Shown here piece after piece: positions 25,301 to 38,900 of a stretch of DNA of 64,000 nucleotides. The notes under the pieces are model-generated. The model did not search any database. It saw only the letters and a program-made list of their open reading frames with translations, and had not been told where the DNA came from. Every line of letters begins with the position of its first letter. The first letter of the stretch is position 1. The stretch covers positions 11,209,344 through 11,273,343 of the forward strand of contig ML058484.1 of assembly GCA_003013855.2 (NCBI GenBank), read 5' to 3'. Origin of the DNA: Liriodendron chinense. Taxonomy: Eukaryota > Streptophyta > Magnoliopsida > Magnoliales > Magnoliaceae. The translations under genes and the position numbers were made by a program.

Positions 25301-28300
25301 ATGGTTTCCCTTGTTTTTAAATATCCATTTCTTTGATAAATTGCCTTGGTCCAATAGCTGAAAGTTTATGAAAAGAATGAGTTTAGTGACAGAGGAAATT
25401 ATTTGTATTTGCATGCTGTGCTGTGATGATTCTCCAATCTTTGGACTGATGTTTTTTCTCATGATGATGTCATCTTAAAGTTTTAAAACTAGAAAGTAAT
25501 CTTATTGTTATATGAGCTGAGGTCGCCCAAACTGATTTTTTTTGAGATCTCCATGCTAACCATAAAAAAAACTGCGTCCATCCTTCACCGATTTCCAATG
25601 TCCAGTTGTAAATTGAATATTTTATATTAGTTCAATCACTTCTTACAACAAAGATCAACTCATTTTATAGCTGTATCCATTTCATTTTGTTCTTATTGAA
25701 CATGCTCTTTTATGTACTAAAGCTGAAACCTGTTTTACCTCTTCATATTTGACTTTATTTTTGTACTTAAACATGCCAAATTTTGCTTGTTTGTAAGTTC
25801 TTGAATGCATGGTTGTTGATAAATAGTTCTTGTACATGTCTCTGAAATCAAGCCGTTTCCAGGGCATTCCCGTGGCTCCTCTTTGGGACTTCTACAAGGG
25901 ACAATTTGTCGGAGTCCTTAGTGCATTGGACTTCATATTAATTTTAAGAGAGGTATGTGTGGAAACCGGAAAAATGTTATTCTGTTTGTATTGGTTTTTC
26001 TTTTGCATGCCATAATTTCAATTTAGAGGAAAAGCATGTTTGTTTTTTTGAAAGTTAACAGAAATTTATTCAGGAGAAACACCAACGAAAAATCGAAGGC
26101 AAAAACAGCAGCTACAACCTGAATAAGGAAGACAAATTACAAACATCAAGAGCCTTTAAACAAGAGGCTGATCCCACTACATCTAGCTTTGGCCTTCAGA
26201 ACACCTCCGACACCGTCTCACTCTTATTCCTGAAACACCGACTATTCCTCTCCCCCGAAAGGGCCCGTATGACGGCCAACAAGACAAGCCACCACATCAC
26301 CCTTCCTTCCCAACTCTGCCTTCGTGTCATGCTAAAAACATCTTCAATTAATTCCCGTCATCACCCATGACACTTTAAATAAATCAAGGAAAGTCTTGCA
26401 CACCCTTTGAGAAAAAGGACAGTAAATGAATAAATTATTAACCGACTCAACATTTTGCGTGCGCATCACTCAAATGTTGGGAAGCAACATCGACCTTTTT
26501 TTTGAAGATTATCTATAACGAACACCTTATTCATGCCCACCAATCAAGCAAATGCTGCTACCTTAGGAGGGGCGCCATAGAACTGGCCATAAGAGGTGTG
26601 ACCTTTTCTCTCTCCCAATGATGAGGTTTGAAGCAACTTGTAGAATGATTAGACAAAGAACCGACTTGATTATCCTTATTCCACACCATCACATCCCTCT
26701 CCTGTGCCTCTGAGCTGAATAAACAGTGGACCATCTTTTCATTCACTGTCCTTTCTCATCCGACATCTGGTGGAGCGTTCTCAGACTCGTTGGGATTCAG
26801 TGGGTGATGCCTTGTTCCATAGAAGCGCTGATGAATGCGTGGCATGGCGATTCAGGCGGGGTCATGGGCAAAAGAAAATGGAGGACCATCTTCTTAGCTG
26901 TGATCTAGGCAATCTGGATGGAAAGGAATAACAGATGTTTCCGTAGTTGCCCTGTCATTGTGGCTGGTGTCTTCTCTTGGGTTTTATCTCTGTTTATAGA
27001 TTGGGCTCTGTAATTGTCGCTTTTGGGGAGAAAGAAGATGATTCCAAACACTTGCGGCGAAAGGACAATGAATGAATTAATGGTCTATTGTCTCCTCATC
27101 ACCCATGCACATAATGCAGATATTGGGAAGGACTAGCAATCTAGTAAAGACGGTAGATCAGTTATTGTGGGAGCGGGAAATCTAGTAAAGCTTCATGGCG
27201 ATTGTTCATCATGGCAGCTTTTTGGGTCATTTGGGGTGCTAGGAATGATCCTTGTTTTCGCAACCTTTTAGTGGGGGTTAAACATGTAATTGCTAGGGTT
27301 CTTCGGCTAGTGGCTGAATGGGCAGTCTTCGTTAAGGCAGCCTCGACTGCCCCCCCGTTTTAATCAAGGCGGTGGAGTGGGTTTGTATTTCTTTTGCGCT
27401 TTTTGCGCCTTGTAAATAAATTTTTGTTACCTCAAAAAAAAAAAAAAAAATTTGTCGCTTTTGGGGACTCCCGCTGTCTGGGTGACAACTGCTGTATTTT
27501 TTAGTTTTCTTTCTTTTGAAGGTGTAGGTTTGTTCTGTTGTTTTTCTTCTTCTGTTTTTTTTTTTTTTTTTTTTTTTTTCTTTTTTAGTTTTCTTTATCT
27601 GCTTTTTTCCTTAATAAAGTTCCTCGTCTTTCAAAAAAAAAAAATCACATCCCTCTCACCCAAAGAGCGCTAGTAGCACTGAAGGTGCTCTATGAACCCA
27701 GTGAATTTGTTTGCTTACCTATCCGCCAAATTCCTTTGGTAAGGGGGAGAGCAAACAACTATATCATCATTGATGGAAAAAAATATCAAGCAATAAGTAT
27801 ATTCATTTTGGAGATAGCCATGCTAACCTCGGGAACTCAGCCATGAGTGATCTCTCTCCTATCCACACATCCTCCCAAAAACAAAATTCTGTTAGCATAA
27901 CCAAGAGAAAAACTAACCCCCTCAAAATTATTTGCCAATCTAGTAACCGCCTTTCACAATTCTAATAATAGCCCATATAATGAAGAATCCTTTACCCACC
28001 ATTGCCCTTCCTGAACCTCATAGTTGCTAGCAATTGTCTCTCTCCACAAACTACTCCTTCCGCATTTATCCTCCATAGTCATTTACCTAACAAAGCAAGG
28101 TTCATGATTTCCATATCCCTCCTCATCTCAATAGGTGGAACTTTTGTTTCTCTTCTACACCTTGCCACAAAAAATGTCGTCTCCACTTCTTCAATCTATC
28201 TAAGATGGATTTCAAACACCTAAAGAGAGACATGAAATGAAGTGTCAAATTCGACATGATTGCTTTTATTAACGTTAGTCTGCCACCCAAAGAGAGATGC

Positions 28301-31300
28301 TATCTCATCCACCTTGACAGTTTTCTATCCCTTTTTACCATATCCACGGATGTTTCGCTAGTTTACTAATACTCAAAGGAAGACTGAGATACTATGTGGG
28401 GAAAGAACTTACGCAACACCCAAACAACTCCGCCAATCTCGCCACTTCATCCTTAGATATATGAACAATCCATATCTCACTCTTAAATATCCACTGTATC
28501 TTCATTTGCATCACAAAATAAAATAGTATCATGGCGCGAACTGAAGATGAGAAATATGAATCCTCACATTCTCCACCCTAAACCTGCAAGTAAGACCGAC
28601 AAATTGACCTTTATCCAACATTTTATTAAGCACTTCTGCAACCACCACGAACAAGATATCATCTCTGATGCTGCCTTGATGATTTCTAGTACTTCACTAT
28701 AATAGGAGGCGGTCTCAATAATCATTGAATCTATCCATGCATGAATTAGAATCTGGCGAATCCATAGACCATTGTTGGTGAGCACATCCAAAGGGGCACC
28801 AAGTGTGAAAGAAGATGTTCCTGGCGGATAGGGGACCGACAGAATGGTGACAGAAAAGGGGTGTGGGAAGGGATCAGAAAGTGCTCCCTTGATGGGAAAA
28901 CTGCGGAAGGTAGTTGCTAAAGGGAACCGACAAAGGAACCATGATGAGGAAGTCTCGTTACGAAGTGCAGGTGGGGATGATGAAGTGGAAGAGGGGGAGG
29001 GAGGAATCTGAATGACAGTAAGTAGGAGAACGTCGTTGTCGAGGATGAGAATAGGGAGGAAACCGAGTCTTGATGAATATCGAACTCTTTATGTCGCGGG
29101 CTTCCCAAAGGGATGGTTGCCGATAAACTTAAGAGTTTTTGGAAGGGCGGGAGTTGTGATGGAGGTAGTGTTACCTATGGATCGGGTCATTGTGGCAATA
29201 CTGTGGCTTTGCTTTCGTCGCATGAGCTCGGAGGAGCTAGCTCGAACAGTAAAGCTTTTGCACAGAGAGAGCTTGGGGGGCAAGAGCCATTAGTCTAGAG
29301 GGTTCACTTTGGGCCTGAGCTTAAGAATAGAGAGGTGAAGATCAAATTCTGGAAATCAGCATAGGAAGTATCGTCCCTCAACTCGACAAGTGATGCAAAG
29401 TAGCCTTGAGCAGAGCGTGGGGCTTCTAAAAGATACAAGGGAGAGAGTAGCATGTCTTTTAGAGATGTTGTAGTTGGGGGGGAATCGTATGCACGTTATA
29501 GTAGAGGGGAATATAGAAGTAATCAAAGAGGGTGAGACTTTGGAGGAGGGGCTGCAAGCTAAGGAAGGAAAGTGGGTTTCACTAGATAGATTGACTGGAG
29601 TCATGGTGGTTCAGGTAAAGCCGGAAGTGATAAATCAAGCACGGGACAATCTGAGGTGCTCGCTAGTTGTAGGGATGAAGGAGAATGTCCCCCTCTCAGG
29701 TCTCTTTTTGGTTAAGAGGAATGTTGTAGCATGGATTCAAAAGATTACTCGATATATCTAATTAGGTGTTGTGAGGTTTGGAGTTTTTGGATTTGTTGCC
29801 GCCTGGAGAAGAATCTTGATAGGTTGCTTGACGCTGCCTATAAGTCAGAGATGGCGTGATAAAAGATCTCCATTGCTAGGAGGATTTCTGGCTTTTTGGT
29901 AAGGAAGGGGTTTACTACATGATTTGGGGAATCCCGTTGGAGCTTTGGTTCAACGATTTCTTCACAATGGTCGGATTGTGCTGGGGGAGGTGGTTGCTAT
30001 CAATCCTGCAATGGAGAGTGGGGAGGAGTTGGGGGTAGCTAGGGTCTGTGTGAGGAGAAAGAAAGTTACATGAACCCTTGCCTTAATCTTGGTTGCTGTA
30101 GGAGATGTACAATTGGAGTTGTGCCTTTGTGGGTTTAGAAAGAGGAGGTAGGGTGCATGTCGATGAGATGGGGGAATGTTTGGAAGAGCTGCGAGAGTGG
30201 AGCTCAAACGGGCATATCCATGGAGGGTGTTGATTGTCTGGTGAATGTGTGCGTCCTGCTAGCTCTGTAGTACCGTTCTCAAAAGGGGCTTCGTGTAGGG
30301 ATGTTAGTAGAGGAGAAGGGGTAGTTGAGGGGAGGGAGGGTATTATTGTGCCACGTTTTTCTAGATGTCATGTGGGAGCATTGGAGCTTCTCTTCACAAC
30401 CTCGAGCTTGGAAGAAGGTGGGAGGATTGGGAGACGATCTCCGAACTTGGCGGCTCAATGGATAAATGAGGACACATGTAGGAGTAATAATGACGATTTT
30501 TTTTTATTCCTCCCAGTTCGGCTCTGGGCCAGGAATTGGGTGATGGGGATGGTCTGGGTGCTGATGTGGATTCGAAGTGGATGGGGATGATGCATCAAAT
30601 GACGACACATGGAAGAGTGAGGAGTATTCATTTGATGATGAAGGGATGGTAGAAGTTGCATGTGTGGAAGACGGGCTAAGTCAGGCCTTGGCTATTGTCA
30701 GTTCTCTTGCACGTGAGAGAACATTAGTAGCTCTAGCTCGATTGCCGCTGGGCCTCATGTGGGAAGCCCAACTTCCTATTATACTTCGACGAAATGAGGA
30801 GTTTTGTCATTTGCAAATGGGCAAACTCGTGGAGACTTCTCACGATGAAGATGGTGAGGTCACTACTAGCGATGGAGATGGAAGACTAATTCCTCTTGAG
30901 GGAGAGCCTCATAGAAGCTCTTTAAGTTTGTAGGGAGAATTGGATAAGGAGATACTGCTTTTGGAAGATTTATGGCCTATCATGGTCAGAATTGTAGATG
31001 CGAGCATCGTCGTAGATCCACATGAAGCTGTTGGACCAGAGGAGGGGGAGATAGAGCTTAACTGCATTAGAGCTGATGGGGAGCTTTTGGAAGAGGCTTT
31101 GCTGGTGACTCCTCTCAATGCAGAAAAAAAATGAAGGAATGGGCTCGATAAATGCAGCCAATCTAGAGAAGGACGCGGTGCAAGGGTAAAAAATGATCAC
31201 AGGGGGAACGATATCAGTGGGCCAAAGATATCTTAGAAAGGATGGGAAGCCTGGTGGGCTTATCTTTTGGAGCTTGGGATAAGGATATGCATGCCTTTTT

Positions 31301-34300
31301 TTCTAGATCGTCAAGGCCAGAGGAGCTCAATAGCAACATGATCTTTAGGTGATGAATCCCAAGAAATCCCCTAAGGCCTAGAGAGAACTTCTCAGCCTCG
31401 AATACTATATCAATTATGATTTAGCAAGCAAGATGACCGGAGGTAAGAGGGCAAGACGGGTAAAGTTAGTGCTCAATGATTATTCTATGTGGCCTAGGGT
31501 GCAAGTTCAAGAGGACTCGGGTTATGAAAGTCTACAGAAAATCGAAGACAGATATAGTTGTATTGTAGGAGTTCAAGCTTCAATCGCCAGATAGAGGTAT
31601 GCTCAACTCAATTTGGGGGGGTTAAATAGAAAGAATGGGTTGTTGTTAATACATATGGTGCTGCTGGGGGGATTATAGTCTCTTGGAAGTTTGGAACACA
31701 GAGTTGTGGAGGAAGGTTGATTCTGTTTCTGGTTCTCTTTGTCCATCTTGCTATGTGATATTACTTCCGGTGGACTTTTACTGTTGTTTATGGCCCCTGC
31801 AGTTACAACTTACAACACCAATTTTGTGTGGAGCTTGATAGTGTTAGGTAGAGATGCAGGTTTCGTGGTGCATTAGGGGGGATTTCAACGTAGTGCGATT
31901 CTCACACGAAAAATCCAAGGGTAGTCGTGTGACTAGAAGCATGAGAAGCTTTGTAGATTGGGTGGCTCAGCATGATCTGGTGGACTTACGTGGACATATT
32001 CTTGGCATTCGCGGATTGAATTGAAAAGTTTCCTTTGGTTAGTTCGGGCTGCCAATGGCGATTTTAGATCATCGCTCCATTGTCCTTGAGGTGGATGTAG
32101 AGAATTGGGGCCCTAGGCTTTTCAAGTTTGAAGCTTCTTGGCTGGAGATGGTTTTGTGCAGGTTGTTGCCAAATGGTAGTCTTCTTTCTTGGTTGTAGGG
32201 TATGTCACTTTAGGTTAAGCATAAAACTAAAGCTTCTGAAAGATAAAATTAATTTGTGGAAGAAAGAAGGGCTTGGTGCTTGATAGTCAAGAGTTTGATA
32301 GAATGGCGGAAGATGTTAGATCTACTAGAGTAGAGTGGGGGTTTTTTGATGGAGGATAGAGATAAGAGGGTTGCTCTGGCCCTATCTTTGGCTAATCGGT
32401 CTAAGGAAGAGGAAATTAAATGGCAGCAAAGATCAAGAGTGATGTGGCTCAAAGATGGTGCTAAAAACACTGGATTCTTCCACAATATCACTAGTGTCGG
32501 GCCCGCAACAACAAAATATCCAGTTTGATTATTTATAGTTCGAGGACATAAAAAAAGTAAGATATGTGATTCCATAGTGCAATTCTACAAAGATTTGTTG
32601 TCTGGCAATGGGAGAGGCTGCAGTTGGATAACCTAAATTTCCAAGAGCTCTCAACTGTGGATGCTTCTATTTTAGAAGCTAATCTCGGAAGATGAGGTTA
32701 AAGTGGTGATTAGCTCGATGTGTGGGGAGAAGGCCCCAGGCCCAGATGGGTTCCCCATGTTGTTCTTTCAGAAGTTTTGGCAGGTGGTGAAGAAAGATGC
32801 GATTGTCTTCATTTTGGAAATTTTTTTTTATCATAGCTGCCTTCCTACCAAGTTCAGGGCTTCTGTCATTAACTTTGATTCTTAAATTGGAGGGTGTGGA
32901 AAATTTGAAAGATTTCAGGCCGATCAATTTAATAGGGGTCCTATACAAAATCTTGACCAAGATACTTGCTTCTAGATTTTAGGGAGTTCTATCGAAGGTC
33001 ATTTCTGAAAATTAAGGTGCTTTTATTGCCGACTGGCATATTCTGGACAACGCGCTTATTACTTACGAATGTGTAGATGCAACGAACAAGGAGAGGAGAA
33101 GCGGGATTGTTTGTGAACTTGAGCCAGTGATGCGAATGACATGCTCCTTTTTTGTGATGTGGATGCAGCTTCGGTGGAAAACCTTTGGAAAATCACCGTC
33201 TATTTTGAAGTTGTCTAGGGTTTGGAAATCAACATTGCTAAATCCGAGATGTTGGGAATTCAGGTTTGCGGGAAAGACTTATTGTCGTCTTACGAACATT
33301 TTTTAGGTGCAAGCCAGGTCTTTTCCTTCGATGTATCTTGGGTTGCTTCTTTCCATTGGGAAGCTGGCCAAGCATCTTTGGGATAGGGTGATCGAAAGGA
33401 TTGTGAAAAAATTAGCAAGTTGGAAATGTAGGTATTTATCCTTGGGTGGGTGGCTTTCTCCAATATGCCCATTTATTTCACGTTTCTCTTCAAATGTCTA
33501 AGTCGGTGTTGGATAGGCTTGAGAAGTTGAGGAGAGATTTCTTTTGGAAATGTGTCAAAGGATGGTAGTAAGTTTCACCAGCTTAAATAGAAGAGTTTCC
33601 TAAGCCGATAGAAGCGGCGGGAGCCGATCTTAGATGTTTGGGTGATATGAACCTTGCTCTTCTTGAGAAGTGGATTTCGAGATTCGGCTCCGAGCCGGAA
33701 AGGTTGTGGAAGGAGGTGATAGCTAGCAAGTATGGCATGAAGGGGGCAAGTACTTTGTGAAGAGATCTTCTCTTATAGAGCTTCAAGCATTTGGAAGGCA
33801 ATTGCGTTGAGCAAACATTCAGAATGTAGGGGTATCGCGTTTTCGCTTGGTAATGGGTCGCATCCGGTTTTGGGTGGTTGTCTGGTGTGGTAATAGTGTG
33901 CTTCAAGATTTATTCCCTAAAGTGGCTTGCCTTGCTCCCAATTGCTTCATCTTGGTGGCGGATTTCTATTCTATTTGTGGTGGTCTTGTAGTTTGGAATC
34001 CTCCTTGCCGTAAGAATATGACGGATGAGGAGATTATTGAGTTTGCCCGGTTATTGGATCTTATGGAGGATATAACCCCTTCTCCTAAAGAGGGAGATTC
34101 ATTGCTTTGGTCGGCACATTGCTCTGGAAAATTCTCCGTTTGATCACTCTTTAGGTCGATTAGTTCGCCACATCCCTAGCATCATTGGTTCTATGGAGCC
34201 CCTCTTCTTGTGGTAATTTTTGTTTGGCTAGTGGGGGGGTTCTCACGATTGACAACCTTCAGAGTAGATCTCTCGCTCTTCCCAACATTTGTCTAATGTG

Positions 34301-35841
34301 TATGGAAGATGTGGAGTCAATCGATCACCTTTTATCTTCACTACCCATTTGCTCGGAAAATATGGGAGCATTTTTTGTTTGCTTCGTGTCGACTAGGTTA
34401 TGTCGAAGTCAATGGATGATTTTATGTGGGTGTGGCATGCGTGTGGAATTGGCAAGGCAAGAAAAGGCAAGTGGAGGTTGATTATTATGGCCATATTTTG
34501 GGCAATTTGGGGTGCTAGGAATGAGCACTGCTTCAAAATGAGAACACGGGTGTTGAGGAGGTCATTAGGAAAGTTAAGTTTTTTTTTTTTTTTTGAGTCA
34601 CGAGTTGGGCTGTTCATGTAAAATCCATGTCGGCTGCTATTCTTTTTGTGTAGGCAGGTTTTCTCGGGCCACATTTGTTTCGCGCTTTTGCGAGCTTCTC
34701 AATAAATCTCTCTCTCTCTCTCTCTCTCTCCTTGAAAGTTACAATGCGGGAAAACTTAATAGAGATGCCTAATGCTATTTATAAGTTTTTTTTTTTTTTT
34801 TTAATCCTAATCTACCAATAAGAAATAGTCAATTAACATTCACTAAATTCTAACGAAGTCCTTTTTTCTGAATGGTAATGCTAACAAACTCCATGATCTA
34901 TCAATATAAAAAGAAAATTCCATGATCTTCCATGTGAAGCGATTGGTGGTAGCTTCTTATTTGGACGTTAAAGTAGCAACCACACCAATAACGAAACCAG
35001 CTTTTTGACTTATCACGGAAGATTCATGCCCGTGCCATGAAAAGATTCCTCACACTTCTGTCGACAAATCCTCATCTTGTCCTGAAATGCATGCATATTT
35101 TTCTTTTGTGAACTTTACTGTCACTGATCTCTTCTTTGTCATGATTTTTTGCTGTCTTCTTCTGTCGCAATGGTTTTTGTCACTGTTATGTTTTTCACTG
35201 ATAACCCACAACTTCTGTTGTCAATACTTTCGTGGCTGAACACTGTTGAATATTCCTGCTTGACTGTAGACTAGTTCACTATAAACACTATGAATTCATT
35301 TCTATTATAACAGTTTATCTTTGTCCTGACTGTCGTATACAAGCCTCATTCCTAGCTCTTTACATAACTGGTTAGTTCGTCAATTTGCATTGCTTATTTG
35401 ACTTTATTTTTTATTTTTATTTTGTAATTTTCAAAGATGAGTTGAAATAAATGAAAGAAGAAACGATGTGGCAATGGAGTTGCCAGGATGCTAAATTTTT
35501 TATTTCATATTTCTGGCTAATGATCTCTTCTTTTTTGTGTAGATTTCATATCTACCTATTTCTGTTTTCCTTGCTTCCTACTGTCTTTACTCTCCTTTTA
35601 ATAGTTATCCAATTGCCTTTGAGTCTCGACACCATTGGCCTAATGAAATCTTCTCTTGGCATGCTCTTCCTTTATGCGGATGCAAGTTTTTTCCCAGCTT
35701 TTACATGCTAGGGAGGTTAATGTCTCTCTGTCTCTCTCTCTCTCTCTTTCAATATTCTCGAGGAAGATAGCTAGGGAGTTTAATCTTGTGATAGCAATTT
35801 TGATGTATATAATTGTCCTTTCAGTCTGCTTAGTATTCAGA

Positions 35842-35901
<60 letters not shown>

Positions 35902-38900
35902 AAAAGGTACTATGCGGTCGACCTCATGGGAATTCCCATGAGGTCGAGCTGTGTGGGCCCCACTGTGATGTGTGATGGGTATCCACTCCAGTCAGATGCA
36001 CCATTCCATAGTGGGCTAGGGGACTAAAACTCAGGCCAATATATGACTTCTGTGGGCCACACCATAGACAACAGCTAAGAGTGAATATCCACCCATTGAA
36101 ACTTTTATGACTGTTTATAGGATGAAATGAGATGTGGTTAAGAAATCTAGACCATCCATTGTGTGTATCCCACTTAAACAAGAGGTCACACCAAGTTTCA
36201 ACCGTATCCAAAACTTAGGTGGGCCCCAACAAGTGCTTTTAGATGCTGTAGGCATGATTTTACATTGTTTCAGTTGGTATGGCCCACCTGAGCTCCGGAT
36301 ACAGCTGATTTTTGGGATGTACCAAAACCAATAAGGGACCCACCAAATGCATGGTGTGGATGTCTGATAAACATCACAGTGGGGCCCACACAGCTCGACC
36401 TCATGGGAACTTCCCATGAGGTCGACCGCATAGTACCTTTTCCTATATATATATATATATATATATATATTATCAAATCGAAAATCGTATTGTAAATCGT
36501 TTTCTTGTCTGAATCGTATCATAAATCATAAGATTTTTTTTCAGATTTTCATAAAAATATCATAAAAAAGTACAAAACAATTATACATAGTTAAGAAAAA
36601 TTAAAAAACATATCAATCATCCATTTTCTCATGAATATGCTAAAAAGCACAATTTAACCATGACATTAATCTAGTGATCAACTGTATGTATAAATTATAA
36701 TGTATGATATATGGTGTATGAAAAGATAATAAGTAAATCAGAAAAGATTAAAACTCATTAATCATCCATTTACCATCAACATGTACCAAAAAAGTAATAC
36801 ATATCATGATGTTATCAACTGAGAAAATGTATATGGCAATTGGCATACATATCATGATAGTAAAGGATTCTTGTCTTTTTTCCTTTGTTTTCTTTTGTTG
36901 TTTTTCGAAAATTTTACCTTAAAAAGACATAAGAGTCCTTTAGAATTTTTGTTCTTTTTGTACCTTTCTTTTGCAAAATCATGTTAGAAAAAATGGCATT
37001 TGATTCCATTGTGAATAAAAAGATATTTTGATTTTTGGATATCAAAATCCCCAAATCTCCTCTCTCTCTCTCTCAAAAGAAAAAAAATGAGGATATTTTT
37101 AATGCGGGAGAGTCTTTTTCATATTTTATGAGCAAAAGGGTACAAAGAAAAAGAAGAAAAATTTGAATAAAAAATAATAAAATTTTGATTTTTAAAGTTT
37201 TTTTTGGGCCCATTTACAGTCTACGATTATCTTACGATTCGTATGATTCGATGTGATTATCGTACGATTCGTACAATTATTTAAGATTTACGATTTGGGT
37301 GTACGATTCAAATCGTACGCCCATACAATATGATACGAATCATACGATTTTGATAACACACACACACACACACACACACATATTATAAAAGCTCCTATCC
37401 TGTAGTCGTTACAATTTCATCTGGAAGTTTTCATGATTACATAGAACTAAGTGGGGTTACTGGGAAGGCTCTGTAACTCTTTATAATTGCAGCTTGGGAA
37501 TCATGGATCAAACCTGACGGAGGAAGAGCTTGAGACGCATACAATCTCAGCTTGGAAGGAGGGGAAAATGAAGGTTAGACAAATAGATGGGAATGCTAGA
37601 CCATTCCAAAGGCATCTAATACATGTAAGTGCTTTCTGTGGCTATCTAGTTAGGATATGTTGCTCTTACCTTCCTTGGCTTGCAACTTGACCACTGAACT
37701 TCTCTATTTCTTTACCTTTTATATTTGTTTAGTTTAGATAAGACTTAGATGATGATGATGATGATGATGACGACGCTGTTTGTTTAGTAGGTTGTTTTTG
37801 CAAAGACTGGTATCACAGCTTTACTTCTTCATAAGTTTATTGTTCTGTAAATTTTTTTTAGCGGAGGAGAAACTCTGGGGTGAAGACGGATTTGTTAATT
37901 TTAGGCTTGGGTTATACATTCTACAGCTTATTTGAAACCCCCTTAAAAGTGTTTCATGCAAATGTATATATGCACGTTTTCCTGCTTAAAAAAAAAGTCC
38001 ACTTGCATTCATGCATTATATGCATGAATAGCATCTGTATGTATTCATACGTATGCACATGTGCCTCAATGTATTTCTGTGCAATATATGTAAGTTTGTT
38101 TATACCTACCTATCTGTGTGTAGTGAAACTTTAAAGGTATTTGACCATTGAGTTCTATATCTAACTCTTTTTCGTTGAAATGCACTTCTTCCTTTACTAA
38201 TGACAAAAAGCATCAATGAGACTTGAAACACAATTTTATGTATACATGTACTTCCTTATTGTTCTCTTTGATGTTACAGAGTACTATTTCACGTTTATTC
38301 CTCTTTAAGAATTTCTTGTTCCCCACCCTTTCTTTGTTTTTATTAATTAAAGCCTGACTTAAATGAGACATCCCATTCACAAGCTTTTGTTTGGATCTTG
38401 TTAGTAATAAGATCTTTTAATCACCAAAAGTTTGAATAGCTTATGTTGCTATTATGCTATGAAAATATTGGAGTCTCTATTCAGCACTTCATTCCAGTTT
38501 TCTTTGTTTTGGGGTTTTCGAATTCTTGTCCTGAATCCTGGGTGTTTGGCATGTGCAGGCTGGTCCCTATGATTCTTTGAAGGACGTAGCCTTAAAAATC
38601 TTGCAAAATGAGGTCGCTACAGTTCCAATTATTCATTCTTCTTCACCAGATGGGTCCTTCCCACAGTTGCTTCATCTGGCATCTCTTTCAGGAATACTGA
38701 AATGTAAGATTTATTCAGCACATACTAATTTAACTAATGATGTCTATCACTAACACCTGAACCTTCAAATGTCCAGGTATTTGCAGGCATTTCAGACATT
38801 CTTCTGGCTCGTTACCCATTCTGCAACAACCAATCTCTGCAATTCCTTTGGGTACGTGGGTTCCAAAAATTGGGGAATCAAATGGACGGCCATTAGCAAT

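Larger units (their letters stand above)
26045..28800 (-). mobile_element. Antisense L1-type LINE, intron 6, split by nested LINEs
   Basis: The left end has the poly-A side as a T-run at 26045-26051, then the zf-RVT region on the minus strand to 26704. It continues after the nested insertion from 27659 with diverged RT and upstream sequence to about 28800. The two halves join at the duplicated ATCACATCCCTCTC. The frame is heavily broken. The right edge is uncertain. Confidence 0.7.
28800..34740 (+). mobile_element. Long sense L1-type LINE with RRM-like ORF1, intron 6
   Basis: Order on +: ORF1 (about 28990-31370), endonuclease (31590-32190), RT (32340-33500) and zf-RVT (33600-34600), followed by the usual LINE 3' end and a (CT)n tract at 34707-34731. 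All frames are broken. It is the longest LINE copy in the window. I could not find its target duplication. Confidence 0.75.

Noticed and set aside
35656..36522. Open frames with Tyr-Ile repeats
   Set aside because: Translations of the (TA)n tracts and the long-TIR MITE.
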